Assembly (NCBI GenBank): GCA_026874595.1
Contig: CM049318.1
Span: 13,375,241-13,439,240 of the forward strand
Length of the DNA stretch: 64,000 nt
Origin: Sipunculus nudus
Lineage: Eukaryota; Annelida; Sipuncula; Golfingiida; Sipunculidae
Direction: 5' to 3'
Each line of letters begins with the position of its first letter. Within the stretch, counting starts at the first letter, position 1. The notes below the pieces were generated by a model, which was not told the origin of the DNA, did not search any database, and saw only the letters and a program-made list of their open reading frames with translations. The position numbers were made by a program, and so were the translations under genes. Shown one piece after another: positions 24,080 through 36,189 of this stretch.

Positions 24080-27000
24080 GCGTATCATGAGAGGCTGATT
24101 AATTGGTTGTCATGGAAACCGCAACTTTGATACACGGCTGCCGTGAAGACGTCCATCCTGAATGCAAGTATCTTTGACAATGGGGCCGGACCTGTGTGCA
24201 CAAGCAAGGGACGACGCTGTCGCTCCTATATTCGAAACAGAAATCTTCTTTCGAAGTAATTCTGCTCCCCCGGCAACGAATAGTGCTATCTATATGTCAT
24301 TGGTATAGTACTCAGTATTTCTGCTTGTATCAACGACACAAGGTATAGGTGACACGACATGTTTCAGCAAATGACCCAATGTTATGTATAGCGCAAAAAT
24401 AAAACGCACTTTTGGATTCACTTCAGGTAACTATGTTGTTTGATCCTCACTGTTGCGGGGAAAGCCGAGGAAGTCCCCCCCCCCCCCCCCCCGATATTGT
24501 TTACCAGACACTCACAAGTAGCCATGTTTCGTGTCCGCGACGTACAATACATCCGGTCCTGATGAGAGACAGTGGTTATGTTTGCAACACTTTCCTCATA
24601 TTCCTGAGCGGAGAATGTGGTACGCGCAACACAATGCACATCTTGTTCTGATGATGGATGACTAACCCCCCCCCCCCCCCACACTATGGCAGTGGAGATA
24701 TAACTACCGTCATTTCCCTTTCCTTAGCGGAGCGTGAGGAAGAGTGCAATTAAAACTTCTGGTACGCGCAACTCAAGGCATGATTTGATCTCATGATGGA
24801 TGACACATTCGCGGGTCATGACAGGCAATTACAACCACAGTCTGCGTAACTTGCAGCACGATGCGTGGAAATTCCATAACCTGTCATGTCAAAAACATAT
24901 AACGTCTGGAATTCCCCAGTATTATAACTCCAAGGACCTGCCATATCAAGAATGCCCATCAATGTTCTGTACCATGTCTGGGATGACTTCATTCCTATCT
25001 ATTTTTGAAACAACATAAATGATATCACCGGTCCCTTCCTGAAACTCATCCAATGTGCAGTTTGGCGGTAAAAGGAAAGCCCCCCCCCCCCCCCAAACAC
25101 ACACAAACACTGGTATGTGCAATACATAGAACCACAGTTTCGGACTCCATATATCCATATATCCATTGCCTACATTGTTTAGCAACTGTTTTAAAATAAA
25201 AAATAAAATACCATAAGAACAATAAAAGGGAAATGAATATAAGATTGTGTGTAACAAACTAATTTAGTAATAACATGAAAAATATACTAAATACAACTTG
25301 CAGCTATCTGTTGGATATAAAGGCAATAACAAAATTTATATGGACATGACTAGTCTATCTAAATATAAATCATATTATTTTGGTTATGAGCAATACCTAA
25401 AGAAAACATCCCACACTCTTTAAAGTCAAAAACATAAATTAAAGAATCAGGGTAGTTATACACCTTGTGTAATAGCTGTCAGGATACCCTAATTTATGAC
25501 AGTGGTGTTGATGAACCTGTGTCGAAAAGATACACTGTGGCTAGAAAACCGGAATGTGGGTCAAGGGCTTCACTTGTCCCCGCGCTACCGGGTAGAGGCA
25601 GATGAACTTTACCATGCACAATTCATATGACAGGAGCAAGATAGTAGACGGATTCATGGTGCTCAGACAATTAGACGTACATATGACTGAATCCCATAAA
25701 CAGACTTATTCCCCTAACGAGGGGAGGCGCAGGGGGTGCACGCTCCTCATTCCGATCACATATCTGAAAAGAATTAAATATATATACTTAATATTCATGA
25801 TTTTGCAACTCACTCCGTCTACTCCCTTATAAATATCCATGTGAATAAATCTATTAACACTCCCGCACACTTCTGTACCCGTGTCAGGGTGCTGAGCCTC
25901 TCTTTGATCTTGTACCAGACCCGGCTAAACGTTTCATATGTGATATTCTGCACTAACAGACCATAGTTGCTTTGACACTGAGAGCTGTTTCCATGTATCC
26001 GTATGACCATCGGTTGTTATCTGTGTTCATTACATGAAGTCAAATGTATCACATTCGTCACACATTCCACAGAAATGATATCATTCTGATATGAAAATGT
26101 ATCATTCCAAGTCATATTATATTGTTAAGTCATGCCGCATTTGATTGCATCACCAACCACACAGGTACGTATGAGACGGACACGTATAGGGTCATTCAGT
26201 ACAACATAATCATACTTGGACAACTACAACATGAGCTAATGTGTGATATTTATTAAACTAATAAGTTCCTTAAAGCGTGACTTGGTGAATATGGAAAAAT
26301 TAACATCAGCATTAGCACATTCAGGCAAACAACAGAAACACTCCACACATATTGACAACATATGTACATACATTTACTGGATTACGTGTCAAATGGGTAT
26401 GATATTGGACGTTTACAGCGATATATGATCTTTTTAACGCGCCTTCTTTATAGAAAGCTTGCATATTCTACACCACAGAGCAAACATACCAAATTTCACT
26501 CATTTTTCATGCCCAGCATATAGCCAAGAGGGAGAAATAAACGGCTATCCACTGTCAAGTTTACTTGTTGATTTGTCCCGCCTTCGGTGACCAAATAACA
26601 CAGAATGTATGCGGCAATTTATCTTAAATCAAAGAGATCCATATGTAACATGTTGATCACAGGGATTCAATTCAAAATACGGGCTCTCGAACCATACACA
26701 CAGAACGTCCCCGCATCGGATAATGCAGCCAAGAACGTTGACAAACAGACAACCCAATTGAACTCCGATTTTAATTAATACCTGAGACATAGAATTTATC
26801 AGTGTTGTGTACCTCTTCCCAAACCAGAACGACACGATAGGTCCGCCAGTATACTCCGGCAACACGCACACTCACGCCGTTTTCTTGTTACTCTCCACAC
26901 CGGTCCCTTCTGCAGATCTGGCGGGCGCAACAGCCAGCGATCGCACTTAACAAGGATGGTTCCCAGCATGCCTCGCGCTCAGCCCACTAGAAGCGTCCTG

Positions 27001-27830
27001 ATCTGCCATTGGTGGTCCCATCTCAACATGTGTTTACACCTGTCTCCTCCCTCAGCGGCCAGTCCACAAAATGTTGTACATCACACTTCCTGCAATTTAA
27101 ACTGGGAAATTCCCTGATCTAAAATAACCTGGCATGGGAAGAGCGTGACACTTCCGTTAGTATATTAAACACGCCTAACCTCTAAAACTCGTGTGTAAAT
27201 GAGATTGATGGCGTAACAGTTTATTTGTAATCACTGGTTAATTTATTATCACTTGCCCAATGTATCCAAATATCGTCACAAATGCATGTGACAGTGTATG
27301 CTTCATACAGGATGTGCCCATTTTGTCTTTTGTTCTCGCATTTCTTTACACGATGAATAGTAATTCAAAAACAAAAACAATGTTGTCTTGGAATTCCTAT
27401 TTCATGTTTGTTCAAGCTTTTAACTCACCGCATGTCGGCCATAGCAACTCTGGGGGTGATAACTCTTTTAACCTTCAAAAGGCCATGTGCGCAGCACTCA
27501 ATAGGCTCTCTCTTTATATATATATATACGTGTGTGTACTTTTTTTTTATTTTTAAAGTCTGATCTGACAGTAAATTTCTTTATACAATACCTTAGGCAA
27601 GGAATAAGTGCAGGAGTCGGTGAATTCATGTAAAATGCATCTGATACGGCATGTTCAATGACGCATAATGTCTTGTCCCTTAAATCGCATGTACTCGAAA
27701 ATTCAAAAACATAATGCCTAGAAATTATGCGCCTGGAATCCAAACAAACATTCCATGAACTTAGCAGATCGGGTATGTTCAGTAGTTGTTCTGTAATATG
27801 ACGGCGTTTAATACATCTTAGTTTATTAAA

Positions 27831-29264
27831 GGGGAATCCACGGTAGGACCTACCACCAGTTCATGCAGTACAGCAAGTCATGCATCACTGTCAACCCTGT
27901 ACCAGCAGGGAGCTCTGTTGATAAACATCACCATGTGCTGTGTGACATGCAGGGTTGGAGGGGTAAAGCTGTGCTGCAAGACGCACCGGTAGCCTACATG
28001 ACTGAAACTTGCTAATTATTAAACCTAATTAAAGAAGCTACAATAATTTTCAGAAAGACAGGATTCATGTTTTCCTTTGTATTCCTAATATTCAGGAGCA
28101 TTATCAGGAACTTGTCAAATGACCGGTTGCAGGTTTAACTGCTTAGGGTTTTACTAGTTCTAAGCTGCATTGTCTGACAGTTCCTCATGCCAAGTTTCTT
28201 CATGATTGCTTCAGGTTATTTGTTTATATGTTTTGTTTTGTTAAAACTTTTTAAAATGCCGTACTATTAATCACAACTTTAAAAAAAATAAATTTAATAT
28301 CAGTTTCTCCACACAGTGTGTTATCTCTCCGAAATGTAACAGCGTGACATGATCGTGATTGTTACACAGTTACAAGCATATTAGACTTCAAATTAATAAA
28401 AATATATTATGACAGTGCTGTTTTTCTTCAGAGTAATATATATTATATATAATAAATATCAGCAATGTATTACCATGGAGATAGAATTAATTCTATCTTC
28501 ATGTTATTAATATCGTAGTAAATCCCGATCCTGATTTACCTAGTCCTGAGAATTAGCTTTGAATGAACCCCCTCCCCCTCACTGTGTTGTGTCTGAGTGG
28601 TCAGCATGCTATCTCTGTGCAAACAGTCCTGTGAGTTGAGATGCAGGTTCCCTGTCACAGATATGATTGTGTCAGAGTGGCCAGCATACTGTACAGGCAG
28701 GCCAAATTAGATCAACACAGCAGTAAATAACGAGTACTCCACATGAAATTAAGCATTCAGACTGGGATTTTCAGCAACAAAGTGAAAGTTAGTCAGCAGT
28801 CTGATATGGAGTATCATGTAAATCAGCCCTGTTCTTGAGGATGTACAAGTCACGGTGAATTTGTACAGACTGGCCTACAATGAGTTATTTCTCCGTACAG
28901 CTGGAACATGATACAGCTAATAAAAGACATGGAGACAGGGTATTAAGATAATAGGAGCCCAATGAATGTGTCAGTGATCAGGGGCGGATCCAGGATTTAG
29001 GAAAAGGGGGCTCTAACCCAGGAAGACTAATGAAACCCTAAAAAAAGGTCCTCAGGTCTGGAAAAAGGGGGGGGGGAGTCCAAGGCACAAAATTTTGTCT
29101 GAAGCCCTTAAAAACGTTGTTTCTGATGAAAAAGGGGGGGGGGGTCCGGACCCCCTGCCCCCCCCAACCCCCCCCCCCCACCCACCCCCGGATCTGCTTC
29201 TGGTGATCTAGACCAATGTGATCAATGCTTTTGCACTTGGTGTGTGACAACTAACCTGCCAAAC
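27831..29264. other. 1.4-kb segment present only in block A copy 2
   Basis: Absent from the homologous position near 20,036. No terminal repeats or coding frame found. It contains a perfect 20-bp palindrome at 28,479-28,498 and a MITE at 28,979-29,202. Confidence 0.6.
28979..29202. mobile_element. MITE, CAGGGGCGGATCC family, copy 1 (224 bp)
   Basis: Left end CAGGGGCGGATCCAGG; right end CCGGATCTGCTTCTG. Flanked by a perfect 5-bp repeat GTGAT (28,974-28,978 and 29,203-29,207). Internal G and C runs make up much of it. Related copy at 38,551-38,757. Confidence 0.78.
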
Positions 29265-30354
29265 ACCGGCTTGAATAAGTTACACAACAATTGTCAGGAA
29301 ATGACACAGTGATATGTGCAGCTCGAACAAAACGCACGTCTGGAATACTCTGGATTCATTCTGGGTGACTGCTGCTATATACTGTTCTGATCCTCACTGT
29401 TAAGGGGAACGCCGAGGTAGAGTTCATGTACACGGAAGTACTTTATATACGCTACGTTCTAATGGGTAGCACCGCAGACGCAAAAAAGGGAGCTGTAATG
29501 AAAGGTCCGTAAACCAGTTATCAGTTATATCAGTTAACCAGTTATATCCTAACATTGTTAATCAGAATCTCACAACAGCCATGTTTCGTACTATGTACAA
29601 TGCATCTGGTCCTTTTGCTCCATTTTTCTCACATTCTTCAGCGAGTGTGAGGCAGCGTACAAATCAAACATGTGGTACTCACAACACAGAGCACATATTG
29701 TTCTCATGACGATTGACACTTTAGCGGGTCAGGACAGGCAAAGCCACAGTCAGCGGAGTTTGTTGTCAAACCCGCGGAAATTCCGTAACCTACCATGATG
29801 ACATCAGACCATTAATTGCCTATCTCTGAGACTGCATGAATATCATGTGACACATGAACACACATGTAACCAATTAGTGAGATGTTATTTTTATCTGTTC
29901 AGTTTTGGTTTGGATTATATATTACCTTATGTAAATAAAATAATACAGTGTTATGTTTATACACTTCTCAAAAGTAAAATGATAATATCTTTTGACTTAG
30001 ATTAGACTGGGCTTAAATATTCAATGTATAACTAGCCTATCTAAATACTTTGTGGTAAATAATTGCATGAATGGTAGCAGACGAGTAGGAAGATTAAAGA
30101 TTTATTTTAAGCCCTATGTAGCGGTAATTTTAGCATACATTATATTGATGCCAAGTAAGGGAACCATGTTTAAATTATTGGTATGGTTGGTTAAATAAGT
30201 GACAGGAGCCGGGCTCAGTGATGCTTGTTAATATATTGTGAATATATTGTGTCAAGTATTTCCAAGCTTAACTGTGTTAGCCGGTAGCCTAACAAGAACG
30301 GTTTGCTATCAAAAGGCGCGCCAGTGGTGTTCCCGTCTATAAAACCTACTTCTG

Positions 30355-31594
30355 GTTAATCATGGTTAGTTGAGTTTAATATTCAGAAGACAGTCGCAAA
30401 GTCAGTTACCCGACAACAAAACCTTCATCACCATCAGTGTTTAACTATGGCAAATTCCAGTATTCCTTTCAGTTTTCATCATGAACACTTGGGCATCACC
30501 ATATCTAACGATTTATCTTGGACTGATCATATCAACTCTATCTACAAGAAGGCACTTATTCGATTAAACATTTTAAAGGCCTTGAAATATAAGCTTGATC
30601 GAAAGTCGCCGGAAAATATCTACTTCAGTTATGTGAGACCAATCTTAGAATATGGTAATATAATATGGGAAAATTGCTCTAACAAGGATTCAATAAAACT
30701 AGAATCTGTACAGTTTGAGGCAGCACGAATTGTATTAAAGTAGTAGTATTAAGACTGCATCACATAGTTCCCTTCTTGCAGAACTCGGATGGGAATTATT
30801 GTCCTCCCGTCGGAGGCGACATGAACCTTAAATGTTTTATAAAATCATAAAGAGTGCTGCTCCGCAATACCTTGCATCCTTGCTCCCTGGTACTGTTCAA
30901 GAAAGATCTGATAGGTATCCCTTACGTAATCGTTCAAATATTGATAATATATACTGTCGAACTGAGACATATTTCCGCTCGTTCATCCCCCACTGTGTCC
31001 GGCTCTGGAACGAGTTGATATTAACGATGATATTAAGTTTTCCTTAACTTTTATAGAATTTAGAAACAAATTGTTGAAAAACAGTAAAACCAGCAATCCT
31101 TTATTTTATCTCGGTGACAGGCATGTCAACGTATTGCATGCGAAACTACGAATGGGGTGCAGCAATCTTAGGTATGACCTGTTTAAAATGGGTTTAGTAG
31201 AAGATAGTAAATGCGTATGTGGTGATAAATGTGAGAATATAAAGCAGCGACAGCGACAAAAATTATTTGAATCCTTGAAGGTTATACCCAGTATCAGGAA
31301 TATGTCAGTTTTGTATCCATCATTACTGCTATTTGGTTCAAACGAAATATCATATTGTGACAACAGAAATGTTTTCAACTTTGTACAAGAATAGATTGTA
31401 TCCACTAAGAGATTTTAAGTTTAATGATTTAATTTATCAATAAGAGACTGTTACCTACAAAGCTTGTTCATTTACATCATCATTTGAATGTATATTATGT
31501 TGCATATCGTATTGTACAATGCTGATGCGAGAGGCATTTACATAGCAGTATTGCTGTTTGCCAATCGCATATTTACAATAAAATATGATTAAAC
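30355..31594 (+). mobile_element. 5'-truncated non-LTR retrotransposon with 15-bp target-site duplication
   Basis: Flanked by TAAAACCTACTTCTG at 30,340-30,354 and 31,595-31,609. It encodes the C-terminal part of a LINE ORF2 in three frames: HLGITISNDLSWTDHI through VRPILEYGNIIWENC (30,447-30,743), then ELGWELLSSRRRRHE and MFYKIIKS (30,780-31,047), then RHVNVLHAKLRMGCSN and CVCGDKC (31,071-31,394). The usual HFLLxC part after CxCG is missing. AATAAA lies at 31,577-31,582 near the 3' end. Frameshifts show it is not functional. Confidence 0.88.
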
Positions 31595-31609
31595 TAAAAC
31601 CTACTTCTG

Positions 31610-32126
31610 CTAGATGAACTTTCTGTGGGGTGTTGCTTTGCTCCGATGTAAACGGTCCCGCCAGCGATAACATCCTTGGGATGGTACCAATCCTGCCTCT
31701 CATTCAGCTCACTACGAACGTCTCAGTTTGCCAGTGGTGTTCATATGTTTGAAAACGAGACAAAAAACGCACTTGATGCCCCCTAAACGCAACCGTCATA
31801 AGGATATATCGTCATAGCTGTGCTCTCATGCATGTGATGTTTCCGCCAGATATACAGACTGGGAAATCCATGTTCGCTCATTTCTTGCATGCACGATGAA
31901 CGGAAATTCCAAAACACCAATAATAGTGTCCGGGTATACCAAGGGAAACTTTTACGAAAATCCCTTATTTCATATTTATTCAAACTGTTCACAACCACAT
32001 TTCGCGGCAAGAGAAGTTGTGCAAACTGGTCACTGAAAATATTCAATGTTTTTGAGTGTATACGGCGCATAGCAGTAGCGTAGCTAGAATTAAGGAAGGA
32101 GAGGGTGCCAAAATATTTTGCAATTG

Positions 32127-32176
<50 letters not shown>

Positions 32177-33285
32177 GTTACTTATCGAGCAATTAATTTG
32201 GAATTGATATAACTGCATAGTTATATATATATATATATATATAAAACACCTAAAATTTTTAATTCCAATTAGAAATATCATTTATACAAGATGAATAAAT
32301 ACAAGAAAATATCATATTTGCAGGGTCAAGTAAAATGAAATGTAGAAATGTTTTACATTGAAATAAGTCCCAAATCTGCAGGGAACAGTGACCGGAATTT
32401 CATTTTTGTGTTTTAGAAAATTTAATCATTATTAGACTTAGTGAAATTCCGGGAGGACGAGGAGTACTGGATGCGGGGAGGGGGGGGGGTTCTTGCCACC
32501 CCCTTGGATACACCCCTGCTCAGTATGCTTGACCGATGGGGTTTATTTTGTCGTAGTCACGTCCAACTCGTTTTCTTGGATGACGTCCTTCACCTGAGTG
32601 TGTATGACTCACGCTCCACTCCTCTACTTTTTACATCTTTGTTTCCATGATATTGACGGGTGCTCTATATGTATCATACAGAGGAGAAAAGATAATCAAT
32701 CAATTATGTCACATGCAGCATGTCCAACAGTACCTGAAAATCCATAAATTATGAGTTCCCTTCTCTGGACCATACATACAACTGTGAATGGGGATCTATG
32801 TACATATACTACCAACCAAAGCGACACATTGGAAACACTTCCATCAGACTTTGAAAATCATGCATGCTTATAAAGGATGAAAATACCGCTTGTGTAACCA
32901 TAATTGGTGCATTCATTAAGTTGTATTAAATAGGTTGCAGACATGTTCGCTTTACGGGAATTTATTAACTGAATATAAATTATATTAATAAAGCGTGTTT
33001 AATCCAGGACCGTAGCTTATGGTCTACATGTGAAATCTGTGAACCACAGGAATTTGCTTCAATGTAGACCATTAACAAATCACATAAGATAATAAAAATG
33101 TTATTTTTTAATTTTGCATGACATGCGTTATATATAATATGCATTAACCTTACGGCCAGATACCTCTTCGTGTCCAACGTACCTTTAAGTATTTATTGCG
33201 TAGCCAGATTTCATATAAGCTCTGTACAACTACTACAAGGGCTTTTTTAGTAAAAATTAAAAAGAAATTTATATCACGCCGGCCA
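31610..33285. other. AT-rich sequence, no gene; (TA)n tracts and a hairpin
   Basis: (TA)n at about 32,131-32,174 and 32,222-32,242. A G run of 10 at 32,480-32,489. An 11-bp perfect inverted repeat ATGGTCTACAT/ATGTAGACCAT at 33,019-33,029 and 33,062-33,072. Confidence 0.65.
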
Positions 33286-33289
33286 CATG

Positions 33290-33550
33290 ACGGAACAGAG
33301 GCCAGAGAGAGGGGTTATAAAACGTCCATTAACTAGTTCTCGAACACGACTCCATGCAGGCATTGTTTACCAGGATCTCACACACGCCTTCGTGCCGTAC
33401 TCTGTGTGTTTGTGTGTGTGTGTGGGGGGGGGTTAACTCTTTATCCCCAACACTGTGCAGGCTCCTTGAGATGTGATTGGCGGGAACACAGAGGGAAGAG
33501 GGAGGCGTCATGGACGTTTCGGTGCACGTCGTAATGGTGGATGGTTCATT
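33290..33550. repeat. Family D fragment with (GT)n
   Basis: AAAACGTCCATTAACTAGTTC and TTGTTTACCAGGATCTCAC resemble the 22,170 and 8,070 copies. (GT)n and nine Gs at about 33,400-33,432. Confidence 0.5.
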
Positions 33551-35863
33551 CACCTCTCCTCTGCCCGCTGGTTAGCTTCATATACAGTATATACCAGTTG
33601 ACCAACAACCGGCTTGTCTAGGCTGAAGCGGTACATAATGTAGCAAGCCGGCGACAGGACGGGCGGGTCTGTAACCACAAGGGTACATGTGTGTGTTGAC
33701 AACCTTGACGAGCCGGCAAAGGTTGGGAACGTGCTTATAGCGTGAGTCATGGTTCCCCGTGCAATAAAAAATTACACATTTTTATGCGAACGTACACAGC
33801 TACACAAACCCTGCAAGGCAGTGTAAACATCATATAACAGATCATATATTCTTTAGTTTTGTTTCATTTTGGATAAGACCGCATTAAACAATAAACAGTA
33901 AGACTTTCATTTGTCAAAATTTATATACTGGCAGGCCTTTATGTATATGTTTTGCACTTGCGCTCCCAAGTTATATGTTAAATTTCATGCAGATCCGGGT
34001 AGATATGGAAAGCTTATGACATTAGGAGGTCACAGTTATCACATATATCACACACAAACAGTATCATTATTCACGAAGGGACATATATTCCAAATCACAT
34101 GTGAAACGAACTGAGCAGTGCAATATACATCAATACCTTCATGTTACGACACTTTTCTTTATTTTGAAACTGCCATTTAAATTTGAAGTCGGAAATAGTA
34201 ATAAGCACAGAGGATTTTTTTTTTCATTAAAACAAACGCATCACCTGTCAAGACTTGGTGTTTGATTGTTGTGTCAGGTGCTCACAAGATACGGCGTAAA
34301 TTCAAAACACAGATTAAAAAAAAATCCCAGTATTATATCCTGTTATATATACAACACCATATTATTTTTGCATATATAAATTTATTACAAGTTGTATATA
34401 TGAAGTTATTAACAAAAGTAGTATTACGTGTTTTATGCATGAAGACAAATAATCTATTATTTTTTCGTATACTATTTTCTATTTTCAGTTTGAAGTTTAT
34501 TAATTATACAAGGCCATATGCAAGAACACAAAAAGAGGCAATAGAATTGGGTAGAGCATAATTATTTAGTAAAGAATGAATAAATACATTAAATCGTTTT
34601 TGCTATAAACTGAATACAATCTGTTAGACACACGCATGTCCAAGGGGACACCGGCCATACTGCTCACAGCAGTATTAATGGTTTTTATGTAAATTATTCA
34701 GAAATTTGCATTTAATTTTAATTAAACATATTCATATGTAATTTATATATTGTGGATTCCAAAATAAATATTAATGAATGAGTAAATTAATTACGTGGGG
34801 TAAAAATATATAAGCATAATTTTTTGGATATGGAGGTAAAACAAAAGTTTTATTTTCTTTTTATATTACCCTTTGTGATCTGATGTTTTAAGATGTCCAT
34901 GATTTAGGCGTACTGTATATAAACATGAGCTTCTATGCATGTGCCCCTCATATATAATTTACTTAAATAAAAATATGAGTTATGTACATTCTTTTTGATA
35001 ATTTTTGATAATTTCAGTGGTTCAATGACCTACCTGTTTGTGGTATTGTTTTTGGTAACAATTTCTTGATGTGAACTGCACTAGATGTAGGCCCAATGTG
35101 CATGATACAGCTTTTAAATGTCACCTGTATCCCTCAACCTACTCTTATTAAATAAAAAGGTCATTATATTCATTACACCTCCACTTAATTCCCCTTCGTC
35201 GACCTATTATGACATTTTAAAGATTTTTTATCGTAGCCATGTATGCGTTTCCAGAATAATAGATACCAGCACAGAGAGCAGTGCCCAGACCCAATGTTGT
35301 TACATTTCGGCCGACATCCCGCCTGCACAAACAAAGTGAAGTGTCATGACTTATAATTTATTAATAGAACCCTCAACCTACCTTTCTCGTATGAAAACAT
35401 CCTTCATAATTGTTGTAAAATGTAATTTAAGAAAACAAACATTCCTTCGTTCTGAACACAACATATGTCTGCCAAAACCTCCCAAAATGACAAACAGCCA
35501 CAACAAGCAAAACAACCTGAGCGTGAGCCGTTCAACCAGGAAATATATACCATGTACACGGCGAAGCATACGCACAACAACACAGGGCCGCAGTCAGCTG
35601 GCCCATTAGTTATGCCTTTTAATGGAACTACAAAATAATCCTTAGCTGCTGCTCGGCTATAACCAGAAGAAACAAAGTCCTTCGATCAATCGAAATATTA
35701 TTATGATACATCCCTAGTTAATCCAGTCTAAAAGTATCCGGGCACCTTGTCTCGACAAGAGACCAATCGCAACTGTTCAACATGTTGTGCTCGCATAGAT
35801 GTGTCTTCCCCGCCAGCCAACCACATAATGAACATCGGTCCACGGTATCCATGCGGCAGGCTC
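33551..35863. other. AT-rich intergenic region, nothing recognised
   Basis: Only short AT-rich open frames without domain signatures. This is the stretch upstream of the TRIM promoter. Confidence 0.6.
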
Positions 35864-35876
35864 CACGTGACACGTG
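35864..35876 (+). promoter_or_regulatory. Tandem CACGTG E-boxes upstream of the promoter
   Basis: Two perfect CACGTG palindromes at 35,864-35,869 and 35,871-35,876, 7 bp apart, both followed by AC, about 130 bp before the predicted start site. CACGTG binds bHLH-ZIP factors of the MAX/USF/MITF-TFE type. Regulation of this gene by them is inference. Confidence 0.4.
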
Positions 35877-35971
35877 ACCCTGCTTCCGCAACGGGAGACA
35901 TACTGCACAGCGTCCCCTGTAGCCATCCCGTACGTCCCGTCGGTCCTCTGAACCGGACCGGGCGCCCTCAC

Positions 35972-36035
35972 TATAAATAGACCTCATTTCCATAAGCAGT
36001 TCATTCGTTGGTGAGCGGTCGAGCCGAGCGGACGT
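35972..36035 (+). promoter_or_regulatory. Core promoter with TATA box, initiator and DPE
   Basis: TATAAATA lies at 35,972-35,979. TCATTC at 36,001-36,006 fits the initiator TCAKTY, placing the +1 A at 36,003, 31 bp after the first T of the TATA box. GGACGT at 36,030-36,035 falls exactly at +28 to +33 and fits the downstream promoter element DSWYVY. Three correctly spaced core elements followed by a splice donor at 36,184 make a promoter likely. Assigning it to the TRIM gene 4 kb downstream is inference. Confidence 0.7.
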
Positions 36036-36183
36036 ACCTGTGAAGCGGACAGCGTGATTGGTTGGAGCACCTGAAAATCATCCAGTTTGTAGCGCTGGTC
36101 CTTGGGATCAACGATCTGGCGGCAAAGACGATCACACAAACACTGGCTGGGCGTAGCTACAGGCGGGCAACATAAATTTGAAG
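36003..36183 (+). other. Predicted non-coding first exon of the TRIM gene
   Basis: This runs from the predicted initiator to the donor AAG|GTATGT (exon end 36,183, intron GT at 36,184). It contains no ATG on the plus strand, consistent with a 5' UTR exon. It is richer in G+C than the flanking sequence. Linkage to the coding exon is inferred from the strong acceptor just before the TRIM start codon and the absence of any other gene between. Confidence 0.5.
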
Positions 36184-36189
36184 GTATGT

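Larger units (their letters stand above)
24080..30047 (+). repeat. Diverged duplication block A, copy 2
   Basis: Matches 16,475-20,045 and then, after an unmatched 27,831-29,264, matches 20,040-20,800. An extra 310 bp (about 25,800-26,128) is absent from copy 1. Poly-C runs lie at 24,475-24,492, 24,666-24,680 and 25,080-25,094. No gene found. Confidence 0.85.

Noticed and set aside
32072-32520. Possible third MITE between CAGTAGCGTAGC and a CACCCCTG end
   Set aside because: End similarity is weak and the flanks show no target-site duplication.
35718-35993. 91-codon minus-strand frame over the TRIM promoter
   Set aside because: No domain. It overlaps well-spaced core promoter elements on the other strand, and the higher G+C there makes chance open frames likely.
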